A stretch of 38,341 nt of DNA from positions 1 to 38,341 of the forward strand of contig PATC01000044.1 in the NCBI GenBank assembly GCA_002712285.1, in the 5' to 3' direction. The position numbers and the translations under genes were made by a program. Under the pieces are notes generated by a model that saw only the letters and a program-made list of their open reading frames with translations, searched no databases and had not been told where the DNA came from. Position 1 is the stretch's first letter. Every line of letters begins with the position of its first letter. This DNA is from Methanobacteriota archaeon. Lineage in GTDB: Archaea > Thermoplasmatota > Poseidoniia > Poseidoniales > Thalassarchaeaceae. Positions 17,385-25,137 of this stretch are shown here, piece after piece.

Positions 17385-17413
17385 AGGTTACCAAATCATG
17401 TACGTGGTAACCT
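17385..17413. promoter_or_regulatory. Inverted repeat AGGTTACC-N13-GGTAACCT, candidate operator
   Basis: Two perfect 8-base arms (17385-17392 and 17406-17413) have centres 21 bp apart, two helical turns, as expected for a dimeric regulator. The repeat begins 24 nt upstream of the aminotransferase start. AT-rich TATA-like sequence lies just beyond it at 17430-17445, reading toward that gene. It could equally be a hairpin in the mRNA leader. The regulator is unknown. Confidence 0.4.
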
Positions 17414-17710
17414 ACAATCTAGCAAATGAGATAAATCGATAAATCAACTGAATTTTCAATTGAAAAATAGGTGGAATTGACTATTTTGAAAATACTAAGA
17501 GAATCGATCATGAATCGAGACAAGGAAAATCTCTAAAATCCACCAAATTACACTTAATTCAATTGGATTTTCAAATATAATTGATTATAATTCAACTCGT
17601 AATTAAATTAGTTCAAGGGCGGATAAAATATGCAAATGAAGACGTTTTTCAATTGAAAATAACTAATTTTCTAGTATTTTTCAATTAGATTATCCGCTTT
17701 CATATTCCGA
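17414..17710. repeat. AT-rich intergenic region with repeated TTTTCAATTGAAAA palindromes
   Basis: No gene is supported here. Two exact copies of the 14-base palindrome TTTTCAATTGAAAA lie at 17453-17466 and 17646-17659. Partial copies are at 17558-17566 (TTCAATTGG) and 17678-17687 (TTTTCAATTA). A wider inverted repeat GCGGATAA/TTATCCGC (17619-17626 and 17690-17697) encloses the second palindrome and the last partial copy. The stretch is far richer in A and T than the flanking genes. It separates two divergent transcripts, so it probably carries promoters and regulator sites; a replication-related role is possible but no cdc6/orc1 gene is near. Confidence 0.5.
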
Positions 17711-17721
17711 TTCTTTTATAT
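17711..17721 (+). promoter_or_regulatory. TATA-box candidate for the PRC-barrel gene
   Basis: The sequence TTCTTTTATAT matches an archaeal TATA box. Transcription would start near 17745 and leave a leader of about 45 nt with a GGTGA ribosome site before the ATG at 17790. Confidence 0.5.
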
Positions 17722-17789
17722 GCCGTTTGAATCACGACATACCAGCGAGAAGTGGATGGGAAGCACAAACGCATGAAGGTGAAAAGGAA

Positions 17790-18374
17790 ATGACGGACGA
17801 ATACAAAATAGAACAATTGATTGATCGAGAAGTGTACGTAGGAGGCAAACTAGTTGGCACAGTGAAGGGCCAAAGATTCAATCCACGCCCCGACCATGTT
17901 CGCTCACTTCGATTGGATGTAATGCCTGAAGTAGCTCAGGAATACATGCGCAAGCCAGCATTTAGCGCTCCACTTGCGAAGGAATTGATTCACAGTCTAC
18001 AACCGGATGGAACGATTCGCATCTCTAAGTCAATGAGAGAACTACAGCGAAGATGGAGGAATACAATCCGTATCGAAGAAGGGCTATACGCGCCCGATGA
18101 GATGCTCGGCCGAGCAGTGATGGACAACGACAGTAACGAAATTGGAGTTGTTGTCGATCTCCAAAAGGTAAAGCGGACTTTCAAAGGAGTAATCGTGAAA
18201 CTACTACCAAGAGTTAGTTCTAGAATGGGATTACCAGAAAAGATTCTGATTCCAGTAGATCAGTTCAGTAAGACAACTTCACGACTCGACGAAGTAATTC
18301 TATCTTCGACTTTAGATCGTGTTGTAGCTCTCACTTCTTACGCCAGGCTAAATGGCCTTGAAGTCGAAGAATGA
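17790..18374 (+). CDS. PRC-barrel-like domain protein
   Basis: Soluble protein of 194 residues. The N-terminal part (residues 8-45) has the PRC-barrel pattern of a short beta sheet with V-x-x-G-K-x-V-G-T-V (REVYVGGKLVGTVKGQRFNP). A second similar unit lies at about 104-180: LGRAVMDNDSNEIGVVVDLQ, then an Arg/Lys-rich strand and the KILIPVDQF segment. PRC barrels occur in RNA-processing factors such as RimM and as small archaeal proteins of unclear role. The frame is open from a TTG at 17727, but ATG 17790 with GGTGA eight bases upstream is the better start. It stands alone before tRNA-Ile, with a TATA box at the right distance. Family assignment is tentative. Confidence 0.65.
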   Translation: MTDEYKIEQLIDREVYVGGKLVGTVKGQRFNPRPDHVRSLRLDVMPEVAQEYMRKPAFSAPLAKELIHSLQPDGTIRISKSMRELQRRWRNTIRIEEGLYAPDEMLGRAVMDNDSNEIGVVVDLQKVKRTFKGVIVKLLPRVSSRMGLPEKILIPVDQFSKTTSRLDEVILSSTLDRVVALTSYARLNGLEVEE

Positions 18375-18386
18375 GTGACCGTCACG

Positions 18387-18394
18387 CTTTAACC
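18387..18394 (+). promoter_or_regulatory. TATA-like box for tRNA-Ile
   Basis: CTTTAACC lies about 30 bases before the mature tRNA 5' end. This distance suits an archaeal promoter with a short 5' leader trimmed by RNase P. Confidence 0.4.
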
Positions 18395-18423
18395 ATTAAG
18401 GCGGTTCGGCGAACTATACCCCA

Positions 18424-18498
18424 GGGCGGGTAGCTTAGCTTGGTTCGAGCACCCGGCTGATAACCGGGAGGTCGCAGGTTCAAATCCTGCCTCGCCCA
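18424..18498 (+). tRNA. tRNA-Ile (anticodon GAT)
   Basis: A full cloverleaf folds by hand. The acceptor stem is GGGCGGG with CTCGCCC (one G-U pair), the D stem GCTT/GAGC, the anticodon stem CCCGG/CCGGG with loop CTGATAA, and the T stem GCAGG/CCTGC with loop TTCAAAT. The discriminator base is A. No CCA is encoded (flank CTCTCC) and there is no intron. The GAT anticodon reads AUC and AUU. Confidence 0.97.
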
Positions 18499-18547
18499 CT
18501 CTCCATATCATCGGAATGCCCATGAACGACAGATGTCAGGAGCCACT

Positions 18548-19507
18548 ATGGACGGAGTCGTCACGTCGGGATCAGGCGATAGTGGACTCGCGAATGCTCT
18601 CGCAAAATCTCTAGGATGGAAACATCTGAATTTGGAAACCCGAAGATTTCCTGATACTGAAGGATATGTCCGTGTACCGGATGACTGTCTCGATTCCGTT
18701 CGAAGTGGACCTGTTGCTTTGGTCTCGACGACTTTTCCCGATTCTGCAATCCTTGAAACTCTCTTCCTACTCGATGCTATTCGTGATGTCCGTTCCGGAG
18801 AGATGTCTAGTCTAAAAGGAGGAGAAGTCAAGGAAGTAGACGTTGGCCCAGGCATTTTCTTAATTATCCCATACTATGGGTATTCACGTCAAGATAAGCG
18901 ATTTATGGCAGGAGAAGCAATCTCTGCTAAATTCTTAGCACGCACATTCGCAGCCCATTGTGATGGTATTGTGGTTCTCGATATCCATGCTCCTGAAGCC
19001 ATGGATAATATGGAGGTCCCGGTAGAACTTGTTAGCGCTATGCCTGAAATTGCTGAACACTTGAGAGAACATGTTCAACCTGATTTCATACTCAGCCCCG
19101 ACAAAGGAGCGATAGATCGTGCTTCAAGCGTGGCAACCGCAATTGATGTTCCCTTTTCATATCTCGAGAAGAAACGTATTGATGCACACACTATTGAGCA
19201 TACTCCGAAGGATCTGGATGTCGAAGGACGTATTGTGGCAATTGTCGATGATATGATCAGCACAGGAGGTACTATCTGTCGCGCATCGGATGCGCTTCGT
19301 CGCCAGGGAGCGAAAGAAGTTCATGCGGCCTGTACTCATGGCTTGTTCACCGGGGGAGCAATTCATCGGCTTGGAAATCACGTTGATGGCGTCCATTCCA
19401 CTGATTCGTTGCCTAACCCTAGGGCAAATGTCTCTGCAGCAGAAGCCCTATCCAGAGGAGTCGAGCGATTGATTGAACGAATATCTCCTGAGATAGTTGC
19501 CCAATAA
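18548..19507 (+). CDS. prs: Ribose-phosphate pyrophosphokinase (PRPP synthetase)
   Basis: Makes PRPP from ribose 5-phosphate and ATP for nucleotide, histidine and tryptophan synthesis. IIPYYGYSRQDKRF (about 105-118) is the ATP-binding segment. VLDIHAPE follows in the ribose-phosphate region. VDDMISTGGT (about 233-242) is the PRPP-binding loop. SPDKGAIDRA and the SYLEKKRIDAHT flexible-loop region also fit. Length of 319-324 is normal. ATG at 18548 has AGGAG five bases upstream; an in-frame ATG at 18533 lacks a ribosome site. Unlike many archaeal homologues it has an added stretch with SSLKGGEVKEVD near residues 88-98. It follows tRNA-Ile by 49 nt. Confidence 0.94.
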   Translation: MDGVVTSGSGDSGLANALAKSLGWKHLNLETRRFPDTEGYVRVPDDCLDSVRSGPVALVSTTFPDSAILETLFLLDAIRDVRSGEMSSLKGGEVKEVDVGPGIFLIIPYYGYSRQDKRFMAGEAISAKFLARTFAAHCDGIVVLDIHAPEAMDNMEVPVELVSAMPEIAEHLREHVQPDFILSPDKGAIDRASSVATAIDVPFSYLEKKRIDAHTIEHTPKDLDVEGRIVAIVDDMISTGGTICRASDALRRQGAKEVHAACTHGLFTGGAIHRLGNHVDGVHSTDSLPNPRANVSAAEALSRGVERLIERISPEIVAQ

Positions 19508-19548
19508 ATCTCGACTTGGTGAGCAGAGTGTCTCTATGAGTCCAATGT

Positions 19549-19557
19549 GTTTATATC
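19549..19557 (+). promoter_or_regulatory. TATA-box candidate for the L7Ae operon
   Basis: The sequence around GTTTATATC is a good archaeal TATA box about 45 nt before the L7Ae start. It predicts a transcript beginning near 19580 with a short leader that contains the AGAGGT ribosome site. Confidence 0.5.
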
Positions 19558-19597
19558 GAGTCCTTCCACCGCAGCGGATGCACAAGAGGTAGACCCA

Positions 19598-19978
19598 ATG
19601 ACTGAGCACATCGCATTCGAAACACCACAAGACGTCCGAGACAGTGTCTTTGAGCTAGTAAAGCTCGTTGGCAAGGAGGGACATGGCGTCGTCAAGAAAG
19701 GGGCAAATGAGGTCACTAAGTGTGCTGAACGCCAAACTGCTCAGATGGTAGTTATGGCAGAGGATGTTAACCCCCCCGAACTCCTAGCACACATTCCACA
19801 AATTTGCAAAGAAAAGGGCATTCCGTTCATCTACGTAGACAGCCAAGAGTATCTGGCCGAATATGCAGGTATGGCATCAGGCACCAAGACCGCTGCAATT
19901 GCAATTCTTGAAGTTGGCCGAGACGCAACTGACCGATTCCAATCTGTGAAAGATCAGGCCACAACATTGGCTGCATAA
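19598..19978 (+). CDS. rpl7ae: 50S ribosomal protein L7Ae
   Basis: Kink-turn RNA-binding protein found in the archaeal large subunit and in box C/D and H/ACA guide RNPs and RNase P. The RNA-binding motif [13 protein letters not shown] (33-45) is intact, followed by [17 protein letters not shown] and the C-terminal [13 protein letters not shown]. The ATG at 19598 is chosen because it matches the family N-terminus (about 126 residues); the frame stays open back to 19547. AGAGGT stands 8 nt upstream. It heads the L7Ae-S28e-L24e cluster, with S28e starting 13 nt after its stop. Confidence 0.97.
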   Translation: MTEHIAFETPQDVRDSVFELVKLVGKEGHGVVKKGANEVTKCAERQTAQMVVMAEDVNPPELLAHIPQICKEKGIPFIYVDSQEYLAEYAGMASGTKTAAIAILEVGRDATDRFQSVKDQATTLAA

Positions 19979-19991
19979 AGGAGGAGATGAA

Positions 19992-20210
19992 ATGGCTGTG
20001 GAATCATGGCCTGCTGAGGTCGTAGAGATTGTCGGCCGAACTGGAATGCGTGGTGAAGCCACTCAGGTCAAGGTTCGTGTCAATGATGCACCTAACCCTC
20101 GCGACGTTGGCCGCATTATTACTCGCAACGTGCTCGGACCTGTTCGTCTTGGTGACGTCCTGATGCTACGTGATACTGGTCGAGAGGCTAAGAGGCTGAA
20201 TGCCCGCTGA
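19992..20210 (+). CDS. rps28e: 30S ribosomal protein S28e
   Basis: Small-subunit protein of the archaeal/eukaryotic type with an OB-like beta barrel. [15 protein letters not shown] (16-30) and [18 protein letters not shown] (40-57) are hallmark segments, ending in [14 protein letters not shown]. All 72 residues match the family along the full length. A strong ribosome site, AGGAGGAGATGA, precedes the ATG. It is in operon with L7Ae (13 nt) and L24e (11 nt). Confidence 0.97.
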   Translation: MAVESWPAEVVEIVGRTGMRGEATQVKVRVNDAPNPRDVGRIITRNVLGPVRLGDVLMLRDTGREAKRLNAR

Positions 20211-20221
20211 GGTGAGAAGAT

Positions 20222-20413
20222 ATGCCAGATACTCACACATGCAGTTTCTCTGGAGAAGAGATCGAACCTGGAACAGGAATGATGTTCGTCAAGAGAGACG
20301 GTTCAGTTCTCTGGTTCAAGGATAGTAAATCCCGGAAGAATCATCTCAAAACAAAGCGTAATCCTAGACGCGTAAAGTGGACTCGCCACTACGTCAAGGG
20401 CGGCATCAAGTGA
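20222..20413 (+). CDS. rpl24e: 50S ribosomal protein L24e, zinc-site cysteines lost
   Basis: Large-subunit protein; the fold is clear from EEIEPGTGMMFVKRDGSVLWF and KRNPRRVKWTRHY in 63 residues. The family normally carries four zinc-binding cysteines (C-x-x-C near the start and C-x-x-x-C in the middle). Here only the first remains: the segment reads CSFSGEEIEP, and the middle pair is replaced in FKDSKSRKN. The protein therefore should not bind zinc in the usual way. GAGGTGA directly upstream sets the ATG. It sits between S28e and a small membrane protein gene. Confidence 0.95.
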   Translation: MPDTHTCSFSGEEIEPGTGMMFVKRDGSVLWFKDSKSRKNHLKTKRNPRRVKWTRHYVKGGIK

Positions 20414-20440
20414 TTACGAATTTTCACTGGATGTTTCGAG

Positions 20441-20659
20441 ATGGGTTGGTCTAATCTCTTCACAGTTGCAGGGATTCTTTTCATTGGTCTTACCATTGTT
20501 GACTTTGCATACCAAGCAGCCGCTGGATTAGGAAATTCTGGGGACGCCCCCGTTCCTGAAGCAATGTATGGGACGTACTGTATTTCTGGGGTATTTTGCA
20601 TAATAACCGGATTATTACTTCACAGAGAAAATCCCAGAGTTCTTGATGACGAAGAATAG
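20441..20659 (+). CDS. Small membrane protein of unknown function (72 residues)
   Basis: Not recognised. Two hydrophobic helices are predicted, at about residues 5-27 (LFTVAGILFIGLTIVDFAYQ) and 43-61 (YGTYCISGVFCIITGLLLH), joined by a Gly/Pro-rich loop. A short charged tail ending in LDDEE follows. The ATG is 28 nt after L24e and the stop is 36 nt before the NDK gene, so it is embedded in the translation operon. No clear ribosome site is seen. The frame is open and well packed between genes, which supports it being real. Confidence 0.65.
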   Translation: MGWSNLFTVAGILFIGLTIVDFAYQAAAGLGNSGDAPVPEAMYGTYCISGVFCIITGLLLHRENPRVLDDEE

Positions 20660-20695
20660 GTATCGGTTGAAATACACCCATCCAGTCGGCGAGTC

Positions 20696-21151
20696 ATGTC
20701 CGACATACAGACCACCTTTGTTATGGTGAAGCCTGACGGCGTCCAAAGAGGCCTTGTAGGTGAGATTATCCAAAGATTTGAGCGTAAAGGACTTCGATTG
20801 GTAGGCCTACGTGGATTAATCCCCTCAGAACAACTCGCTGAGACCCACTATGAAGTGCACAAAGAACGCCCTTTCTATTCAGGTCTAATCTCATTCATCA
20901 CCTCTGGACCCGTAGTCGCCATGGCTTGGTCAGGCGTAGATGCCATTAGTGTAGCACGCTCCATTATCGGTCCAACCAATGGTAGAGAAGCAGCACCCGG
21001 TACAATCCGTGGCGATTATGGTATGGATATAGGATTCAATCTAATCCACGGTAGTGATGGTGAAGACACTGCGTCAAGTGAATTAGCTCTATGGTTCCCT
21101 GAAGGAACCATGGAATGGAAGCCAGATATCGAACAGTGGATCTACGAGTGA
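20696..21151 (+). CDS. ndk: Nucleoside diphosphate kinase
   Basis: Transfers the gamma phosphate between nucleoside di- and triphosphates through a phosphohistidine. The active-site His118 lies in NLIHGSDG (115-122). [18 protein letters not shown] (8-25) and [18 protein letters not shown] (92-109) form the nucleotide site. The length of 151 is standard. It lies between L24e and aIF5B as in many Euryarchaeota, and its stop overlaps or closely precedes the aIF5B start. The start has no evident ribosome site. Confidence 0.97.
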   Translation: MSDIQTTFVMVKPDGVQRGLVGEIIQRFERKGLRLVGLRGLIPSEQLAETHYEVHKERPFYSGLISFITSGPVVAMAWSGVDAISVARSIIGPTNGREAAPGTIRGDYGMDIGFNLIHGSDGEDTASSELALWFPEGTMEWKPDIEQWIYE

Positions 21152-21165
21152 GGGAGCGTGATGGT

Positions 21166-22992
21166 GTGGATGGACGACGTCAACCGATTGTCGCTGTCCT
21201 CGGTCATGTAGATCATGGAAAAACCTCCTTGTTGGATCATATCCGAAACCTAGGAACACGTTCTCAAGGTTCCGTAATGGCTCGTGAAGCAGGAGGTATT
21301 ACTCAGCACATCGGTGCTACTGAAGTTCCTGCAGAAATCCTGAACAAAATTTGTGGGCCCCTATTACAAGGGAAGGAGTTTCTATCTCCAGGACTACTCT
21401 TCATTGACACTCCAGGACACCATTCTTTCACCTCATTGAGAACTCGTGGTGGTGCCTTGGCAGATATTGCAATTCTCGTCATCGATGTAATGGATGGATG
21501 CAAGCCTCAGACAATTGAATCAATACGTATTCTTCGTGAATCTAAGACTCCTTTCATCATTGCAATGAACAAGGTTGATCGTCTGTACGGATGGAGTGCT
21601 GAGAGCGGACGATCTACCGCAAAATCCCTACGAGAACAATCCAGCGACGTCATCGGATATCTTGAAGAAAAGCATTGGAAATTAGTTGCAGAACTAGGTG
21701 AGAATGGCTTCAATGCCGAACGTTACGATCGTGTCACAGATTTCACTAACACTATCGCGATGGTGCCATGCTCTGCCAAAGAAGGAGAAGGAATTCAAGA
21801 TCTACTTGCAGTCGTAATCGGTTTAGCTGAAAGATATCTTGAATCGCAGTTGACCGATGTAGACGGTAGCGGCACAGCGACTATCTTGGAAGTTAAGGAA
21901 GAACGGGGTCTGGGTAAGACCCTCGACATCATACTCTCTAAGGGCTCAATTAGTAAGGGTGATGAGATAATCGTCGCTACAGAGAGTGGGCCTAAACGAA
22001 CGAAAGTCCGAGGAATGTTCTCACCTAGAGGCATGACTGAGATGAGAGATGCTGGAGATCGATGGGACCCTGTCGATCGAGTCCACGCAGCAGCAGGCGT
22101 AAAAGTCAGTGCAGTCGATCTAGATGATGTTCTTGCTGGTACAACTCTCCATGTTGTGAATACTGAAGAGGAGGCAGAGGAAGCTTGGATGAAAGCGAAG
22201 GAAGAGTCAACTCTCAGTATTGATCTCAAAGACAATGGCGTCTGTATCAAAGCTGACACCCTCGGCGGTCTTGAAGCACTGGCCTTTGAACTTGGAGAAC
22301 GTGGTATTTCCATCCGTGCCGCAAGTGTAGGTAAGATAACTCGAAGAGATGTTCGTATAGCCGAAGTGGGGAAAGAACGAGAGGAACGTGTAATCCTCGC
22401 TTTCAGCACTAATGCGCTTCCAGATGCGATTAAAGAAATAGAGAAACCAAGTTCAGATATCCACCTCATTGGGGGAGAAATCGTTTATCATATCATGGAA
22501 CAATATGAGGAATGGCGAGAAAATGTACTCGCTGAGAAAGAAAAAGAGGAGCGCGAAATGGTCGTTCACCCTGGAAGGCTCCTCTTTCTTCCAGACCATA
22601 CTTTCCGGGCATCTAAACCAGCGGTCATCGGCGTGAGAATTCTAGGTGGGCGACTTCATATTGGCCAGCGTTTGATGAAAGACGGTATACAAATTGGCCA
22701 AGTAAAATCGATTAAGAAGGGACAAGATAACCAAAAAGAAGCTATTCAAGGAGATGAAGTTGCTATTGCCATCGATGGTGCAGTAAAACGTCCTGGCGAA
22801 GAAGCAATGGAGGCGACCCACGTAACCGTTGGTAGACAAATCGATAAAGGTGATGTCTTACTCGTCTCAGTTCCAGAGACTCACGTTCGAATCCTTAGAA
22901 AAAGAGATTTGAGTGCAATGGAAAAAGAAATTCTTGAAGAGATTATAATGATGCATCGACGGAATCCTGAAACTCCTAGATGGGGGCTCTAG
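21166..22992 (+). CDS. infB: Translation initiation factor aIF5B (IF2-type GTPase)
   Basis: GTPase that promotes joining of ribosomal subunits at initiation. G1 is GHVDHGKT (13-20), the switch region REAGGITQHIGA follows, G3 is DTPGHHSF, and G4 is NKVD. Domain II begins after LESQLTDVDGSGTATILEV, and domains III-IV run to the C-terminal helix. At 609 residues it is the compact archaeal form without the long eukaryotic N-terminus. The start is uncertain: GTG 21166 has GAGGGAG about 9 nt upstream, GTG 21148 would overlap the NDK stop, and ATG 21115 would overlap NDK by 37 nt. Confidence 0.95.
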   Translation: MDGRRQPIVAVLGHVDHGKTSLLDHIRNLGTRSQGSVMAREAGGITQHIGATEVPAEILNKICGPLLQGKEFLSPGLLFIDTPGHHSFTSLRTRGGALADIAILVIDVMDGCKPQTIESIRILRESKTPFIIAMNKVDRLYGWSAESGRSTAKSLREQSSDVIGYLEEKHWKLVAELGENGFNAERYDRVTDFTNTIAMVPCSAKEGEGIQDLLAVVIGLAERYLESQLTDVDGSGTATILEVKEERGLGKTLDIILSKGSISKGDEIIVATESGPKRTKVRGMFSPRGMTEMRDAGDRWDPVDRVHAAAGVKVSAVDLDDVLAGTTLHVVNTEEEAEEAWMKAKEESTLSIDLKDNGVCIKADTLGGLEALAFELGERGISIRAASVGKITRRDVRIAEVGKEREERVILAFSTNALPDAIKEIEKPSSDIHLIGGEIVYHIMEQYEEWRENVLAEKEKEEREMVVHPGRLLFLPDHTFRASKPAVIGVRILGGRLHIGQRLMKDGIQIGQVKSIKKGQDNQKEAIQGDEVAIAIDGAVKRPGEEAMEATHVTVGRQIDKGDVLLVSVPETHVRILRKRDLSAMEKEILEEIIMMHRRNPETPRWGL

Positions 22993-23061
22993 GCCACGTA
23001 CGGGAACGCCGAACCTTGAAGTAGTTCAGGATGGGGTTTGTGGTCTGTTGAAGGTGATTGA

Positions 23062-24051
23062 ATGGTCTCAGAATATTCAGGAGGAGGAGGCCGCGGACGA
23101 GAAGTCGTTCGTGTTGTGAGTGATATCTCAAATGCTCTAATGAATGAGGTTTCCAAGGTTATTATTGGTAAACAAGAGAACCTGCGACGTGTAAGTATCG
23201 GTATCTTGTCTAACGGAAATATGCTTCTCGAAGATTTTCCTGGACTTGGAAAAACAATGCTCGCAAACACCTTCGCGCGTGCACTCGGCTGTAAATTCAA
23301 GCGTGTGCAATTTACTCCGGATCTACTCCCCTCAGATATCATGGGCACCTACATGTATGATCAACAAGCGGGTGAATTCAAACTTCGACCAGGGCCACTA
23401 TTTGCTAACCTTCTCCTTGCTGACGAAATCAACCGTGCACCTCCAAAGACACAGGCTGCTCTCCTTGAAGCAATGGAAGAGAAACAAGTTACTATCGAAG
23501 GCATCACACACAAGCTTCCCGCACCTTTCGTGACTCTCGCTACTCAAAATCCGATTGAACAAGAAGGAACCTATCCACTACCTGAAGCACAAATGGATCG
23601 TTTCTTGATGAAGATGAGTATGGGATATCCAAATCGTCAGGAAGAAAAGGCAATCCTAGCACGCCGAAAGATGCGCGGTAAGGACGACCACGATGTCGAG
23701 CAGATTACCTCTCCAAAGAAGGTAGTAGCCATGCAAAAAGCACTTGAAGAAGTCCATATTGACCCTGCAATCCTATCCTATATTGTCGAAGTTGTCCAGC
23801 GTTCTCGTGAAGACCATCGAGTAATCACCGGCGCATCGCCTCGAGCCAGTCAGTCACTATTCAAGACTGGCCGTGCGGCAGCCGCAATTGATGGACGTGA
23901 CTACGTTATCCCTGACGACATTAAAGGCGTTGCACTTCAAGTCGTTAGCCACCGAATTGTCCTGAAACCAGAAGCAAAGATTCGTGGAATTACTGGAATG
24001 CACATTATGCGGAAGATTCTGAATGAAGTTCCTGTACCCGTCATTCAGTGA
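23062..24051 (+). CDS. MoxR-type AAA+ ATPase
   Basis: AAA+ chaperone-like ATPase of the MoxR group, which usually matures or activates metal-dependent or membrane complexes together with VWA-domain proteins. Walker A is DFPGLGKT (58-65), Walker B is LLADEINRAPPKTQAALLEA (118-137), sensor 1 lies in ATQNPIEQEGTYPLPEAQMD (about 166-185), and the C-terminal helical lid contains GASPRASQSL. Length of 329 is normal. A GAAGGTGATTG ribosome site precedes the ATG. The usual partners (DUF58 and VWA proteins) are absent on both sides. The next gene, a ParA ATPase, begins 64 nt later. Confidence 0.93.
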   Translation: MVSEYSGGGGRGREVVRVVSDISNALMNEVSKVIIGKQENLRRVSIGILSNGNMLLEDFPGLGKTMLANTFARALGCKFKRVQFTPDLLPSDIMGTYMYDQQAGEFKLRPGPLFANLLLADEINRAPPKTQAALLEAMEEKQVTIEGITHKLPAPFVTLATQNPIEQEGTYPLPEAQMDRFLMKMSMGYPNRQEEKAILARRKMRGKDDHDVEQITSPKKVVAMQKALEEVHIDPAILSYIVEVVQRSREDHRVITGASPRASQSLFKTGRAAAAIDGRDYVIPDDIKGVALQVVSHRIVLKPEAKIRGITGMHIMRKILNEVPVPVIQ

Positions 24052-24115
24052 TTTAGGGGCTTTCATACTACCAATACTGATTTAGGACGGGGATTGTGGG
24101 ATTCTTTGAGGACGG

Positions 24116-25102
24116 ATGGACCCATACAAGACAATCATATCCTGCACCAACCAGAAAGGTGGGTGCGCCAAGACGACTACTGCAGTCAATTTGGCAACTG
24201 CACTTGCTGAAGGAAACCCAAGTATGGGTATTCCCCCAGCAAAGGTTCTCTTAATCGACCTCGATCCTCAAGGAAATGCTTCCACTAGTTTCGGTGTGGA
24301 CAAGCGCCTCGACGTACCCACGGTCTACGATCTGTTGATGCAACCTTCAGATGGTACTCTCAATGTCCATGACTATCTTATTGGCCCAGAAATCCTCACC
24401 GATGAGATGCAACGCGCCTTCAAAAATATGAACCAAGATTCTAGAGTTCCTCCTCGATTGAAAGTAGAGAATCTATACCTTTTACCATCAAACATACGCC
24501 TCTCAGGAGCAGAAATTGAACTTGCTACGAAACTAGGTAGAGAAACTCGGCTACGAGAAGCTCTTGCTCCTGTAATGAACGACTTTGATCATATCATCAT
24601 CGATACCCCTCCATCGCTCGGCCTACTCACCATCAATGCCTTGGCAGCCTCAAACTGGATTCTTGTACCTGTCCAAGCAGAGTACTATGCACTGGAAGGT
24701 ATGAGTCAACTAATGAACTCAATTCGACTAATTCAGAAACGAGTGAATAATCATCTGAAATTATTCGGTATTGCAGTCACTATGTACACACCTCAATCCA
24801 AACTATCCGCTTTCGTAGAAGGCGAAGTTCGCAAACACTTCGGAGAAGATGTATTCCAAACTGTAATTCCAAGATTAATGGCCATTGCAGAAGCTCCCAA
24901 AGATGGTGCTCCTGTAGTCCTTCTAAAACGACCCACGAAACGCAACAAAGGCAGCAAACAATACTGGGGTCTTGCCAAAGAAGCACATCAGCGAATCCTT
25001 GCAAGAAGAGCAGAATACGGAATCAATCCAGAATCTGTTCTACGAAGAGAAGCAATTGAAAGAGGCGATCCTGAACATATCTGGGACGATATCGAAGACT
25101 GA
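24116..25102 (+). CDS. ParA/Soj-type ATPase
   Basis: Deviant Walker ATPase of the ParA/MinD family, used to segregate DNA or position cell components. The deviant Walker A is KGGCAKTT (14-21), with the signature lysine and Ala in place of the common Gly. LIDLDPQGNAS (46-56) is the A-prime motif and IIDTPPSLGLL (161-171) is Walker B. The segment VPVQAEYYALEGMSQL is also typical of ParA/Soj. At 328 residues it exceeds Soj (about 255) through a mid-protein insert (about 85-115) and a C-terminal extension. A GAGGA site is present. Two small genes follow; no ParB is visible, but the next gene is ribbon-helix-helix-like. Confidence 0.92.
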   Translation: MDPYKTIISCTNQKGGCAKTTTAVNLATALAEGNPSMGIPPAKVLLIDLDPQGNASTSFGVDKRLDVPTVYDLLMQPSDGTLNVHDYLIGPEILTDEMQRAFKNMNQDSRVPPRLKVENLYLLPSNIRLSGAEIELATKLGRETRLREALAPVMNDFDHIIIDTPPSLGLLTINALAASNWILVPVQAEYYALEGMSQLMNSIRLIQKRVNNHLKLFGIAVTMYTPQSKLSAFVEGEVRKHFGEDVFQTVIPRLMAIAEAPKDGAPVVLLKRPTKRNKGSKQYWGLAKEAHQRILARRAEYGINPESVLRREAIERGDPEHIWDDIED

Positions 25103-25137
25103 TTCAACCTCGAAAGAACGACATTACGGTAGTTGAG

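Noticed and set aside
17414-17710. Chromosomal replication origin
   Set aside because: The region is AT-rich with palindromes, but no cdc6/orc1 gene is adjacent and no G-rich origin-recognition repeats are visible, so it is not called as an origin.
21795-22469. Long antisense open frame of 224 residues
   Set aside because: It lies fully inside aIF5B, which is unmistakable on the other strand. Its Ser/Arg-rich composition is that of a shadow frame.
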